Part shown: positions 26,221 to 35,970 of the stretch, one piece after another
Layout of the letters: every line of letters begins with the position of its first letter
Position numbering within the stretch: position 1 is the first letter of the stretch
Source of the DNA: Saprospiraceae bacterium
GTDB taxonomy: Bacteria; Bacteroidota; Bacteroidia; Chitinophagales; Saprospiraceae
Reading direction: 5' to 3'
NCBI GenBank assembly: GCA_024103005.1
Contig: JAGFJA010000039.1
Location: 62,001 to 126,000, forward strand
Length of the DNA: 64,000 bases
Notes under the pieces: generated by a model
What the model was told of the DNA's origin: nothing
Databases searched by the model: none
Seen by the model: only the letters and a program-made list of their open reading frames with translations
Translations under genes and position numbers: made by a program

Positions 26221-27282
26221 TTATAATCCGGCTTTATCTAAGGTAGTAACCAATGAGGAATTTCCAACCGCAGGGAGATTAATTTTTTGGTTTAATAAGA
26301 TATTTACACACTCATCCAGCCAAAATTTATCCTGATGGCATACGATAAATTGATTTGATTGTTTCAGTCGTTCGCCCAGATATTCCTGTTCCGGCTGACC
26401 GGGAGTAGGTATCAGGATGCCCTTTCTTCCTATGGCAAGCAGATCCATGATGGTGGTATATCCTGATCTGGCAATGATGACCTTGCTTTCACCGATGGCT
26501 TTATTTAACTGATCTGTATTCATGAAGTTGACACATTGGATGTGTGGTGGAGTCGGGGGAGTAAGGGATGCTTCAGGTAATCCCCTGACAAGTAGCATGG
26601 TATGAGGGCTGATAGCGGCCTGATTCAGAAGAATTTCTTCCAGTTGACTACGCTGGGGTTCCGGACCTGAAAGGATAGCTATAATGGTTTGTCTGTGGCG
26701 CATTTCCACAGCTTTTAATCTGGACAGGATGCCTAGGTAAGAAGTATGCGGGAAGGCAGTAGGCGCCGACATTTTCCCGCAAATATGATTCGGCGGAGCT
26801 TCATCAGGTACCCATACCCGATCAAATCTTCTAATCATCCACCTGTTGATTACATTGGCAAAAAAGTTAAATATTTTATTTTTTAAAGGTATATAGAGTT
26901 GATGCGTGATAAATATATTTTCACTCAATCGCGAAAGGCATCCAAAACGATTGTCTGAGATGATGTAATCTATATGATGCAGGCGAACGTAGTCAGCCAC
27001 GATTTTCTTTTCCTTTACAATTGCTTTAATCATGGAAGGCAGTCTGAACATCACAGCCCACAATAAGTTACGTCTGCTGTAGGTGATCTTATATCCGGGC
27101 AGATTGAGGAAGGGAAGATCCGGAAATTCATTCTTCAATAATTCTAATGCGTTCCCATCTGAAGCGAGATATACGCTATGTCCCCTTTGGAGGAGGGCGT
27201 TTATTACGGTGACACAACGACTTGCATGCCCTAAACCCCAGTTTAACGGACATACAAGTATATTTTTAGACATAATAGACAT
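26221..27282 (-). CDS. MurG-like (GT-B fold) glycosyltransferase
   Basis: A 353-residue protein with the GT28/MurG-like layout. N-terminal NILVCPLNWGLGHASRCVTV is the glycine-rich acceptor-binding loop; C-terminal VIIARSGYTTIMDLLAIGRK then GILIPTPGQPEQEYLGERL is the nucleotide-sugar binding half. It is shorter than MurG-specific sequences and is closer to the archaeal/bacterial MJ1255-type uncharacterised group. It probably transfers a sugar to a lipid or surface glycan. The second Met (27273) is an alternative start. It may share a transcript with the TPR gene upstream (59-bp gap). Confidence 0.75.
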   Translation of the reverse strand: MSIMSKNILVCPLNWGLGHASRCVTVINALLQRGHSVYLASDGNALELLKNEFPDLPFLNLPGYKITYSRRNLLWAVMFRLPSMIKAIVKEKKIVADYVRLHHIDYIISDNRFGCLSRLSENIFITHQLYIPLKNKIFNFFANVINRWMIRRFDRVWVPDEAPPNHICGKMSAPTAFPHTSYLGILSRLKAVEMRHRQTIIAILSGPEPQRSQLEEILLNQAAISPHTMLLVRGLPEASLTPPTPPHIQCVNFMNTDQLNKAIGESKVIIARSGYTTIMDLLAIGRKGILIPTPGQPEQEYLGERLKQSNQFIVCHQDKFWLDECVNILLNQKINLPAVGNSSLVTTLDKAGL

Positions 27283-27341
27283 CAGCGCACTGAAAAGCCG
27301 GCACTAAAAAAGATAAACGCTGTGAAACAACGAGTTATAAA

Positions 27342-28751
27342 TCAATCCTCCGGATGGAAATAATTGATGATAGACATGAGTTCCTGATCTTCAATTAATT
27401 CCGGATTGACAGAAAAAATCAAATAATGCCCGTCGTAATCTTCACTGACGGCTTCTTTCAATAACTCATATGCCTCAGCATGTTCGCCCAGAGCGATCAG
27501 GACCAGCACTTTGTAATACACCAGTTCCGTACTGTAAGTACACATATCTGCCTCATCCAATACTTCCATTGCCTTGTCATATTCCTTTATTTCGTATAGA
27601 AACCTGACATGCGCAGCCCATACTTCCGGAGCATCACCGCCTATTTCAGTAGCTTTTAGATAATAGTAGTTGGCTTTGTCCACGTCTCCTGACTTGTAAA
27701 AAGCATCAGCTGCCGCGGCGAAGTATTCTTCTCTGCTGTCTTCTATCTTCAGTGCCTTAAAATAATGCTGGAGAGCAATATCATATTTTTGGTCTGCTGC
27801 AAAACAAATACCCATGTGATAATACACCTCATCATTATAGGGGTCTAAACGTGCCGCTTTACGGAAATTAAGCCGTGCCTGCTTATAGTCATGCAGTTTC
27901 ATATAACATTCACCTATGCAGGCAAACAATTCAGAGTCGGGGCCGATGTTTTCCAAAGCGTCTAAATATATTTTCAGGGCAAACCTGTATTTGCACATCT
28001 GGAAAGCAAGGTCGGCACAGTCTTTATAACCCTGTTCAAACTTAGGTTGGATCAAAAAGCTGTATTCATAGGCATTTAAGGCATTTTCGTACTCTCCGAT
28101 ACAGGAAAGTGCCTGCCCCATATTATACCAGGCGAGATAAGCATAGGGATCTCTGTCGAGCAGCTCATTCAGGTAGGCGATACCTTGCTTATAACTTCTC
28201 TGACCTTCCATATAGTACCAGAGTTTTTCCATGGCAGCCTCATTGGAAGGCTCTTCATCGAGGACCATTTTTATCTGGTGAAACATCTGGTTGAAATCCT
28301 TATTTTTTTCAAAGATGGTTGCTTTGGCGATAGCTGCATTTAATTTATCGTGATATGACCCTGTCAACGTAACTTCGTTAAGAAGCCCCAGAGCACGACT
28401 ATATTCTTTTTCAGCGATAAGGCAGTTAGCTTTCAGCAGTTTAACCTCTGTTTCAGATGGTGATAACAAGAGAGCCTGATCCAGTGCCTTATAGGCTTCT
28501 GAAGTATTGTTGAGAGCGATGAGTATCTGTGCTTTTTTTAGGTAAAGGTCAATGGTGCTGTTGTATCTTTCTATTGCCAGGTCGGTGATTTCAAGTGCTT
28601 TATCATACATTGACTCGTTTTCAAAGTAGAGAATAAGTTCTATAAAATCTTTTTCGACGAGTAACCCCAAGTCACCTTTTCTGGACATTGCTTCATATTC
28701 GCTTACGATATTTGGGATTGAGTTATTAAAAGTGTTACTGTTTTCGTCCAT
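27342..28751 (-). CDS. Tetratricopeptide repeat protein
   Basis: A 469-residue cytosolic protein made almost wholly of TPR-type helical hairpins (for example AYLAWYNMGQALSCIGEYEN, DEVYYHMGICFAADQKYDIA, EYFAAAADAFYKSGDVDKAN), about ten to twelve repeats from residue 30 to 440. No signal peptide or other domain is present. TPR proteins serve as scaffolds for protein-protein contact; such long cytoplasmic ones are widespread in Bacteroidota and are often without assigned role. The C-terminus is acidic (YFHPED). Confidence 0.85.
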   Translation of the reverse strand: MDENSNTFNNSIPNIVSEYEAMSRKGDLGLLVEKDFIELILYFENESMYDKALEITDLAIERYNSTIDLYLKKAQILIALNNTSEAYKALDQALLLSPSETEVKLLKANCLIAEKEYSRALGLLNEVTLTGSYHDKLNAAIAKATIFEKNKDFNQMFHQIKMVLDEEPSNEAAMEKLWYYMEGQRSYKQGIAYLNELLDRDPYAYLAWYNMGQALSCIGEYENALNAYEYSFLIQPKFEQGYKDCADLAFQMCKYRFALKIYLDALENIGPDSELFACIGECYMKLHDYKQARLNFRKAARLDPYNDEVYYHMGICFAADQKYDIALQHYFKALKIEDSREEYFAAAADAFYKSGDVDKANYYYLKATEIGGDAPEVWAAHVRFLYEIKEYDKAMEVLDEADMCTYSTELVYYKVLVLIALGEHAEAYELLKEAVSEDYDGHYLIFSVNPELIEDQELMSIINYFHPED

Positions 28752-29247
28752 ATAATCTGTTCAATTAAAAGGGATTCATTCGATTCGGGGGTAAATATAT
28801 GCTTTATCTCAAAGAGGAGCCATAAAAATTATACATATTTTTTTCTGTAAACCGTGATAATTAAAGGGGTTGAGTACATTATTTTATTTTAAAAAAGCCT
28901 TTAAAACAGTGAATTAAGTATGCAGTAAAATCTTATTTTAAAGAGATATGTCGCCAAGCCATTATTATACAATAATTAAAACATTAAGAATAATTGAATA
29001 TCAAACAGTTTTATAATACCTTGATATTCAACATACATAGTCATTATAGTGATATGTTAATGTTGCAGACAAGCTAATCTTTTTTCAAGTTTAATAAAAT
29101 TTTTATGGCGTGCCCATGGAGGAATCCATGGTCGGGCTCTCCACTCAAACTCCCTCCGCTGTCGGTCGTAACCGTTGCGATCCCTCACGCAGATTGCGCC
29201 CGGTGTCCGGAGATTGTATTATAAAAGGTCTGAAAGGGAGGAAGGAA
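28752..29247. other. Spacer with a G+C-rich structured element
   Basis: Mostly A+T-rich and without genes, except for a compact G+C-rich element at about 29107-29190 (see its own entry). The part nearest 28751 is the upstream region of the TPR gene; no exact -7 box was found there. Confidence 0.5.
29107..29190 (-). repeat. Structured G+C-rich intergenic element, possible 3'-UTR repeat or RNA
   Basis: The ends pair (GCGTG 29108-29112 with CACGC 29186-29190) and enclose an internal hairpin CCATGG-AGGAAT-CCATGG (29114-29131). On the minus strand the order GCGTGAGGGAT...GCGG...GAGCCCGACC...GGGCACGCC resembles a repeat that, from memory, recurs after many genes in Bacteroidota genomes. It sits about 57 bp downstream of the small minus-strand gene at 29248. 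Base composition differs sharply from the surroundings. Confidence 0.5.
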
Positions 29248-29442
29248 TTATTCTGTTTCATCCCGGTCGATCTCATCGATGACATCCTGGATTGCTCTTG
29301 TGTATATAGCATCTATTTCTTCAGGCCCGGGGAGGATTAACTGAGTATTGGTCTCAAGGATATGCTGAAACAGGGATTCCATGCAACTGATGCGCATGTT
29401 AAGTTTGACGATTTCTTCAAATACATTGATATCATTGGCCAT
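29248..29442 (-). CDS. Small hypothetical protein
   Basis: A 64-residue acidic protein (MANDINVFEEIVKLNMRISC followed by a helical stretch and a final DEIDRDETE). It appears mostly helical, possibly a short coiled coil, without signal or membrane segment. It stands alone, with a gene-free region on both sides and the structured element shortly after its stop. Sensible length, start and amino-acid composition make it a plausible gene; family unknown. Confidence 0.5.
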   Translation of the reverse strand: MANDINVFEEIVKLNMRISCMESLFQHILETNTQLILPGPEEIDAIYTRAIQDVIDEIDRDETE

Positions 29443-29769
29443 AGAATCTGATTTATTGAATTACTCCACAATGTTACAAATTATCTTTAAATTTTGGTAG
29501 GACATACGTTGATTAAGCAGCAATGAAACTTAACAATATTAGCACGCTACTTTTTCTCGTGAAAGAGTTTTTGCTGTCGTCCCTTTAATTGTACCAAATT
29601 ATCATAGTTTCCTAAGACTTAGTTTTTTGGGTTCCGGTAAGTTATTTCATCTAAATATAATAGCCTTCTTTTGTCGAACATTATCGTCATTTAAGCGAAT
29701 TATATCATAATACAAGATTTGTTTTTGTACTTTAGCTGAGTTTTTTAATATTTAATATCCTAAAATTAT
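29443..29769. other. Divergent promoter region, otherwise empty
   Basis: This 327-bp A+T-rich spacer lies between the small minus-strand gene and the M16 peptidase. A TACTTTAG sequence near 29730 is a near match to the -7 promoter box for the peptidase. Nothing else was seen. Confidence 0.4.
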
Positions 29770-32541
29770 ATGAGTTTACTATCAAAGTTAATGCAAGTAA
29801 GACTGACATTGATTGCCGGAATTCTTGCGATTTTTCTGCCCCAACTGATGAAGGCGCAGGTAGAGGGATTTGAAAAAGGTCCTTCCGTAGAAGGTATTAC
29901 TGAATACACCCTTACCAAGAATGGTTTGAAAGTTTTACTTTTCCCTGAACCTTCCAAACCTACAATTACCGTAAATATTACCTACCTCGTAGGCAGTCGT
30001 CATGAGGGATATGGCGAGACAGGGATGGCACACTTACTTGAACACATGGTTTTCAAGGGTACACCTAAACATCCAGATATTCCTGCCGAGCTGACCAAGC
30101 ACGGTGCTCGCCCGAATGGTACTACATGGCTTGACAGGACCAATTATTTTGAAACCTTTGCCGCAAATGATGAAAATCTAAACTGGGCACTGGACCTGGA
30201 AGCTGACAGAATGGTCAATTCTTATATTGCTAAAAAAGATCTTGAGAGTGAAATGACCGTTGTACGTAATGAATTTGAAAGCGGAGAGAATGATCCGACC
30301 GGAATTTTGATGGAAAGGGTTATCTCTACTGCCTATTTGTGGCACAATTACGGAAAATCAACCATCGGTGCAAGGTCTGATATTGAGAATGTTCCAATAG
30401 AAAGACTACAAGCTTTTTATAAGAAATATTATCAGCCGGACAATGCCGTCCTGGTTGTTGCAGGGCAGATTGACGTCAATAAAACATTGGGTTTGATTAA
30501 AAAATATTTTGAACCAATACCCAAACCCGATCGCTCAGTCAATAAACTGTATCCTACTTATACCCTTGATCCGGTACAGGATGGAGAGCGCAGTGTCGTA
30601 CTTCGTCGGACCGGAGATGTACAGGCAGTTATGGCAGCCTATCATATTTGTCCGGGTGCTCATCCTGATTATGCAGCCCTGGAAATGCTTAATTCAATCC
30701 TCACCGATAATCCCGGAGGAATACTTTATAAGGACCTGGTTGAAACAAAAAAAGCCAACGATGTATATGCATTCAGCTTTGCGCTGAAAGAGCCCGGAAT
30801 TATGATATTCGGGGCTACCGTTCCAGTGGATAGTTCACTCGCCAACGTTAAAAATATCCTGTTAAAAAGATTGGATCAGGTGCCAGGTATGACATTTAAA
30901 CAGGAAGATCTGGACCGCCAAAAGCAGAAAGCATTGAAATACTGGGATATGACTTTCAATAATGTCGAAAGAGTAGGTACCAACCTCAGTGAATACATCG
31001 CTCAGGGCGACTGGAGGTTGACCTTTATAGCAAGAGATCAGATAAAGAATGTTACACTGGATGACCTCAAACGTGTAGCTTCTATGTACTATAAGAGCAG
31101 CAATCGTACCATAGGTGAATTTATTCCGGACAAAAACCCTGATCGGGTCGATGTTCCAGGACCTATCGACGTCATGGCTGTCGTGAAAGATTATAAAGGC
31201 AATGAAAAGGTAGCCGAGGGAGAGGCATTCGATCCATCACCGGCTAATATCGATAAGAGAACCTCCGTCGTTAAGTCTAAATCAAGTAACTTTGAAATAG
31301 CTCTCTTACCTAAGCAAACACGCGGAAACGTGGTAGTAGCAAACATTACCCTTAGGATGGGAGACCTTAGTTCTTTGAAAAACAAGGCAACCATAGGTGA
31401 TTTTACGGCATCCTTGCTCAATAAAGGAACTAAAACAATGACTAAGCAGCAGATTTCTGATGAGTTTGATAGATTGAAGTCAAGAGTCTCTTTTGGCGGC
31501 GGTGCCACCAGTTGTAATGTCAGAATTGAAACAACTAAAGAGAACCTGAAGCCGACTCTTGCCCTTGTAGCAGATGTCCTCAAAAACGCATCCTTCCCTG
31601 AATCTGAGTTTGAAATATATCAAAATCAGGAAATCAGTAATATTGAATCACAAAAAAGTGAGCCGACAAGCCTTGCTGGTATTGAGTTTGGCAGGGCATT
31701 GTCATCTTATCCGAAAGGTGATCCCCGATATGTGCCTACTTTGGATGAAAGTATAGCTATGGCTAAGGCGGTGACCCTGGATGAAGTGAAGAAGTTTCAC
31801 CGTGATTTCTATGGATCATCTGATGCAACTGCATCTGTCGTAGGTGACTTTACCAAGGCAGAGATAGAAAAAATGATGCTCGAAACTTTTGGCAACTGGA
31901 AGGCCAAGATGCCTTACAAAAGAATAGCTAATAATTATCAGCCTACAAAAGCTCAGGAGAAAGTGATTAACACTCCGGATAAGGCCAATGCACTTTATCT
32001 GGCAGGATTCAGGGTGGAGATGAAGGACAATGATCCGGATTATCCTGCTATGCTCCTTGCCAATTATATGATGGGTGGCGGCTTCCTGAATTCTCGCCTT
32101 GCTACCAGAATCCGTCAGAAGGAAGGTCTGAGCTATGGAGTCGGTTCACAATTCAGCGCATCCCCACTTGATAAAAACGGAGGTTTTACGGTTTATGCTA
32201 TCAGTGCACCGGAAAATTCTGAGAAAGTCAACAAGTGCGTCAAGGAAGAAATCGAAAAAGTAAATAAAGAAGGCTTTACCGCAGAAGAGCTTGAAGCTGC
32301 CAAATCCGGCTTCCTTCAATCAAGACAGGTTAGTCGTGCTCAGGATGCGTCTCTGGCGGGGACACTGAATAATAACCTTTATCTCAACAGGACTATGCAG
32401 TTTGATGAGAAGATAGATGAGGCTATTAAGGCACTTACTCCGGCGCAGGTCAATGCCGCATTTAACAAGTATATCTCTCCTGATAAACTATTGGTTGTAA
32501 GAGCAGGAGACTTTGAAAAAGATAAGGAGAAAAAACCTTAA
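29770..32541 (+). CDS. Secreted M16-family zinc metallopeptidase (two-module pitrilysin-like)
   Basis: A 923-residue protein with signal peptide (first 30 residues, ending MKAQ). The first M16 module holds the inverted zinc motif HLLEH (His88, Glu91, His92) with the third ligand Glu expected in the VVRNEFESGEND region. The second, inactive module (from about residue 500) lacks HxxEH but keeps the M16C-type fold (YPAMLLANYMMGGGFLNSRL; TRIRQKEGLSYGVGS). Such enzymes form a clamshell and degrade peptides in the periplasm. Transcribed alone with a hairpin terminator 20 bp after the stop. Confidence 0.92.
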   Translation: MSLLSKLMQVRLTLIAGILAIFLPQLMKAQVEGFEKGPSVEGITEYTLTKNGLKVLLFPEPSKPTITVNITYLVGSRHEGYGETGMAHLLEHMVFKGTPKHPDIPAELTKHGARPNGTTWLDRTNYFETFAANDENLNWALDLEADRMVNSYIAKKDLESEMTVVRNEFESGENDPTGILMERVISTAYLWHNYGKSTIGARSDIENVPIERLQAFYKKYYQPDNAVLVVAGQIDVNKTLGLIKKYFEPIPKPDRSVNKLYPTYTLDPVQDGERSVVLRRTGDVQAVMAAYHICPGAHPDYAALEMLNSILTDNPGGILYKDLVETKKANDVYAFSFALKEPGIMIFGATVPVDSSLANVKNILLKRLDQVPGMTFKQEDLDRQKQKALKYWDMTFNNVERVGTNLSEYIAQGDWRLTFIARDQIKNVTLDDLKRVASMYYKSSNRTIGEFIPDKNPDRVDVPGPIDVMAVVKDYKGNEKVAEGEAFDPSPANIDKRTSVVKSKSSNFEIALLPKQTRGNVVVANITLRMGDLSSLKNKATIGDFTASLLNKGTKTMTKQQISDEFDRLKSRVSFGGGATSCNVRIETTKENLKPTLALVADVLKNASFPESEFEIYQNQEISNIESQKSEPTSLAGIEFGRALSSYPKGDPRYVPTLDESIAMAKAVTLDEVKKFHRDFYGSSDATASVVGDFTKAEIEKMMLETFGNWKAKMPYKRIANNYQPTKAQEKVINTPDKANALYLAGFRVEMKDNDPDYPAMLLANYMMGGGFLNSRLATRIRQKEGLSYGVGSQFSASPLDKNGGFTVYAISAPENSEKVNKCVKEEIEKVNKEGFTAEELEAAKSGFLQSRQVSRAQDASLAGTLNNNLYLNRTMQFDEKIDEAIKALTPAQVNAAFNKYISPDKLLVVRAGDFEKDKEKKP

Positions 32542-32561
32542 ACATTGCTGTTTAACGATGC

Positions 32562-32596
32562 AAGAGGCTGTCCGAAAAATCAGGCAGCCTCTTTTA
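32562..32596 (+). terminator. Intrinsic terminator after the M16 peptidase
   Basis: AAGAGGCTG (32562-32570) pairs perfectly with CAGCCTCTT (32585-32593), followed by TTATTTT. Confidence 0.85.
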
Positions 32597-32950
32597 TTTT
32601 ATTAAAGTTTTTGAGCTGATAACCAAAAGGCAACTAGACTAATATGGACTATTAAATATTTATAAATAACTACTTAAATTGTTGACTATAAATGATTTAT
32701 GTTTGTGTATGAAATTTTTGATGGTATTCTAATATAATTCCCTGTGGATTAACCCTAAAGTTTCAACAGCAGGCACTCTGGTATTCACAAAATCCGGGAA
32801 AGCAAACAGTTGAAACCTCATCAAACTACGAAGCTGACAAACATCGGAGCTGGCATACTACGCAGCAAAGGCATTCTAAAACCAAACTCCTGAATTAAAT
32901 CGTTACTCAGATGCTGCTGTTATTTTTTAAATATTTTAACTTTTGAGCAG
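32597..32950. other. Spacer with dispersed repeat copy B
   Basis: No gene. It holds the second copy of the repeat described at 3157-3323 and lies between the M16 terminator and the 3' end of the last gene of the polysaccharide locus. Confidence 0.5.
32743..32910. repeat. Dispersed intergenic repeat, copy B
   Basis: Blocks GTGGATTAACCC, GGTATTCACAAAATCCGGG and CTCCTGAATTAAATCGTTAC plus TCAG match copy A at 3157-3323 in order and spacing, while the interior is diverged. Both copies are about 168 bp and intergenic, next to the 3' end of a minus-strand gene. Confidence 0.5.
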
Positions 32951-34429
32951 TTATGGATGACAGATGATCGTGTTAATACTCCTTGCCAGGACTGTTATTT
33001 TGACGGCATTCCCATTTATCCATAAAAATATTTTTTCGTCTTTATCTCCCTGATTCATGACAATAGTTACAAGGGATTCATCAGGGTTGAGAAATGCCGT
33101 GCTAAGCAGCTGACTTCTGGTAGGAGAGGCAATTATACGCCTGGCACCGGGTTGTATATATTTTGAAAAATGACCTATATAAAAGTACGCATTGGTATAG
33201 ATCAATTGACCGGTCCGGGTATCGCCATGGATAGGGGCAAAGCAAAAATTCCTCACGTGATTAGGTCCACCGTTTTCATCCAGTAAGATATTCCAGTCAG
33301 TAAAGCCTACCATTCCATTGTTGAAGTCGTGAATCATACTTCTGCCATATTCTTCCCCGAGCTTCCAATCACTGTATTTTCCATGAGAGAAACTTTCTGC
33401 GCATCCTTCAGTAAATAAAAGATTGGTCTGCGGAAAAGTCTCATATACTCTGCGAATATTGTCATACATGGGTAAGCCTCCGCTCCAGTCCTCATACCAG
33501 TGGAACCCGATACCCCAGATATATTTGGCTGCTTCGGGGTCTGAAAGATAAGTGGAAGATCTCTGATAGATCATATCGCGGTTGTGATCCCAGGCTATTA
33601 TCTTTTTATTGCCCAGCCCTTCTTTTTCGAGCGTCGGACCTAGGTAGTTTTTCAGAAAATCTCTTTCTTCTTCCGCTGTGTAAATACAGCTTTCCCAGCG
33701 TTGTACAGCCATTGGCTCGTTTTGAATGGATATGCCCCATACAGTGATTCCCATTGACTCATAGGCCTTGATAAATTTGCAGTAATAAGAAGCCCAGCTT
33801 GAATAAAACTTCGGAAGGAGTTTACCCCCGTGCAACATATTTTTGTTGTCTTTCATCCAGGCAGGCGGTGACCAGGGACTTCCATAGAGGTACATTCCGG
33901 GACCTATTTTTCGATAAGCTTCAAGAATCATCGGAATCTTAAACTTCATGTCATGGCTGATGTCAAAAGTCATCAGTCCTGTATCTTGCTCAGCTACATA
34001 AGTATAGGACCCGGAACTAAAATCACAGCTGTTGATATTGGTCCTTATAATGTTGTAACCTATTCCCTTCTCTTTGTCAAAATATGCCCTTATGAGTTCG
34101 TCACGAGCCTTTTGAGGGAGCTTGTACCAGGTTTCAGCAGCTGCATCCGTTATGGCTCCACCTGTACCCATATATATCTGGAATGATTTTGTCGGGTCCA
34201 CAAAGACACATATTTCGGATTCAAGGGGCTGATCTTTTTCAATAAATGTTGCCTCTGCAGTTTTAGAAAGGGCATAGGAGGTATTACGAGCCGTAGTATA
34301 TACCACAGCTTTTTCCCATTTGACGGCCTTTTGAGATACCGGTGATAAAACAGGTTGCTGACTCCAGATTGTAATGAAATTCAAGTAAAAAAAGGTAATA
34401 AACAAGGCTGTTTTCGGTTTAGGATACAT
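32951..34429 (-). CDS. Glycoside hydrolase family 30 (beta-glucanase/glucosidase)
   Basis: A 492-residue secreted enzyme with N-terminal signal (MYPKPKTALFITFFYLNFIT then IWSQ). The (beta/alpha)8 barrel carries YGSPWSPPAWMKDN near residue 180, the acid/base Glu in IQNEP near residue 237 and the nucleophile Glu in LLFTEGCAES near residue 340; a beta-sandwich closes the C-terminus. GH30 enzymes in such loci cleave beta-1,6- or beta-1,3-glucosidic bonds. It is the last gene of the polysaccharide locus, 18 bp after the second GH30. The subfamily cannot be assigned by eye. Confidence 0.9.
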   Translation of the reverse strand: MYPKPKTALFITFFYLNFITIWSQQPVLSPVSQKAVKWEKAVVYTTARNTSYALSKTAEATFIEKDQPLESEICVFVDPTKSFQIYMGTGGAITDAAAETWYKLPQKARDELIRAYFDKEKGIGYNIIRTNINSCDFSSGSYTYVAEQDTGLMTFDISHDMKFKIPMILEAYRKIGPGMYLYGSPWSPPAWMKDNKNMLHGGKLLPKFYSSWASYYCKFIKAYESMGITVWGISIQNEPMAVQRWESCIYTAEEERDFLKNYLGPTLEKEGLGNKKIIAWDHNRDMIYQRSSTYLSDPEAAKYIWGIGFHWYEDWSGGLPMYDNIRRVYETFPQTNLLFTEGCAESFSHGKYSDWKLGEEYGRSMIHDFNNGMVGFTDWNILLDENGGPNHVRNFCFAPIHGDTRTGQLIYTNAYFYIGHFSKYIQPGARRIIASPTRSQLLSTAFLNPDESLVTIVMNQGDKDEKIFLWINGNAVKITVLARSINTIICHP

Positions 34430-34447
34430 AGACTTATGAATTTAATT

Positions 34448-35884
34448 TTACCAGATAAAGGTACCTGCTGATTGATCTTTCAATAGTGTTGTGACGCGTC
34501 TGCCATTAAATTCAATATTGAAAGACTGGCTTTTGTGTGAGGTATTGAGTACCAGCAATACTTTCTTGCCCTGAGGAGTAAGGAAGGCAACGCTTTTCAA
34601 ACCGGGTAAGATATCACTTTGTATTCTGATACTTCCCGGTGGGACCCATTGAGAAATTTGTCCGATGATATAAAACGATGGGTTTTTAACGATCTCTGCT
34701 CCTATTGTCAAGGCACCTTTACATTCCGTACAACCGCCATCGGTGTGAGGGCCGAATCCGGTATCATTGGCCAGGTTCCATTGCAGAACAACTTTTGACC
34801 AATTGCGAAGTGAGCCGATGACTACCTGTTCGGTATGCCACATGAAATTTGATGAAAAAGATTCATTTTTTCCTGTCCATTGTTCCGTAAAATAAAGGTT
34901 CCGGTCGGGATGGGCTTCGTGAACTGTATTGAGGGCGGTTATCTCTCCTCTATACAGATGGAAGGCTGAGCCATCAATATATTGTTTTGCTTCGGCATCA
35001 TTGAGGATAGAGATGGGATATTCCGAATGGTCGCAATTATGATCCCATATCACAATTCGGGTCGCGATACCTGCCTGACGAAATGCCGGACCCAGATGAA
35101 ACTTGATAAAATCACGTTGATCCGGTGCCTCCATAAGCATGGATGGATTATTTCCCGGATGGAGTGGCTCATTTTGAACAGTGATGGCATCGATGGATAT
35201 TCCTTCTTCTTTCATTGCCTGAATATACCTGACGAAATATTGGGCATAAACAGGAAAGTATTCTTTTTTCAGGCTGCCACCGATGGTGCTGTTGTTGGTT
35301 TTCATCCATGTGGGAGGGCTCCATGGCGATCCCATTATTTTTATATTCGGGTTGATTGCAAGAATTTCTTTCAGGATGGGAATAAGGTTTTTCCTGTCAG
35401 GTTCAATACTGAATTTATCCAGATTGACATCGGTTTCACCGGCAGGCAGGTCATCATAGGAAAAGGGTGCAGGGTCCAGGTCGGATGCACCGATTGAAAT
35501 ACGGAGATAGGAGACCTTAAGCGCACCTGAATCCGATGAAAACATTTCACGTAATATCTTATTTCTACGTTGTGCATCGAGCTGATTCAATACAATGGCG
35601 CTGCCTCCTGTCAGGCTATAGCCGAAACCCTCGATCTCCTGAAATCTCATGGTGCTATCTACTTTTAAAGTAGGATAATTATTGGTCTTTGAAGAAAATA
35701 CTAGGGTTAGATTTTGCTTGTTGATCAGTTGGCTCCCATCGGCACTTGTCATATAAAATGCCACATCTGACTTCACTTCGGGTAAAAAGGGAGGTTTAGA
35801 TTCATCCTTTGAACACATAAAAGAGGTAAAAGAAAGACTTATTATTAGCAATGTAGCATTAATGAGGTAAGCTCTGCGTTGCAT
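34448..35884 (-). CDS. Lipoprotein glycoside hydrolase family 30
   Basis: A 478-residue lipoprotein (lipobox SFMC, Cys24), so probably on the cell surface. GH30 signatures: MGSPWSPPTWMKTNN near residue 180, acid/base Glu in VQNEP near residue 236 and nucleophile Glu in YFTEQW near residue 332. It is clearly a paralogue of the next gene but diverged, suggesting different linkage preference (for example beta-1,6 branches versus beta-1,3 ends). It follows susD2 by 86 bp in the same operon. Confidence 0.9.
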   Translation of the reverse strand: MQRRAYLINATLLIISLSFTSFMCSKDESKPPFLPEVKSDVAFYMTSADGSQLINKQNLTLVFSSKTNNYPTLKVDSTMRFQEIEGFGYSLTGGSAIVLNQLDAQRRNKILREMFSSDSGALKVSYLRISIGASDLDPAPFSYDDLPAGETDVNLDKFSIEPDRKNLIPILKEILAINPNIKIMGSPWSPPTWMKTNNSTIGGSLKKEYFPVYAQYFVRYIQAMKEEGISIDAITVQNEPLHPGNNPSMLMEAPDQRDFIKFHLGPAFRQAGIATRIVIWDHNCDHSEYPISILNDAEAKQYIDGSAFHLYRGEITALNTVHEAHPDRNLYFTEQWTGKNESFSSNFMWHTEQVVIGSLRNWSKVVLQWNLANDTGFGPHTDGGCTECKGALTIGAEIVKNPSFYIIGQISQWVPPGSIRIQSDILPGLKSVAFLTPQGKKVLLVLNTSHKSQSFNIEFNGRRVTTLLKDQSAGTFIW

Positions 35885-35970
35885 ATTAGTTGTTTTAATA
35901 GGTGGATTACCATGCCGAAAAGCATTCCAGCATAGTAATCCATTAAGTATAAAATCAAATTACGTTAGAA

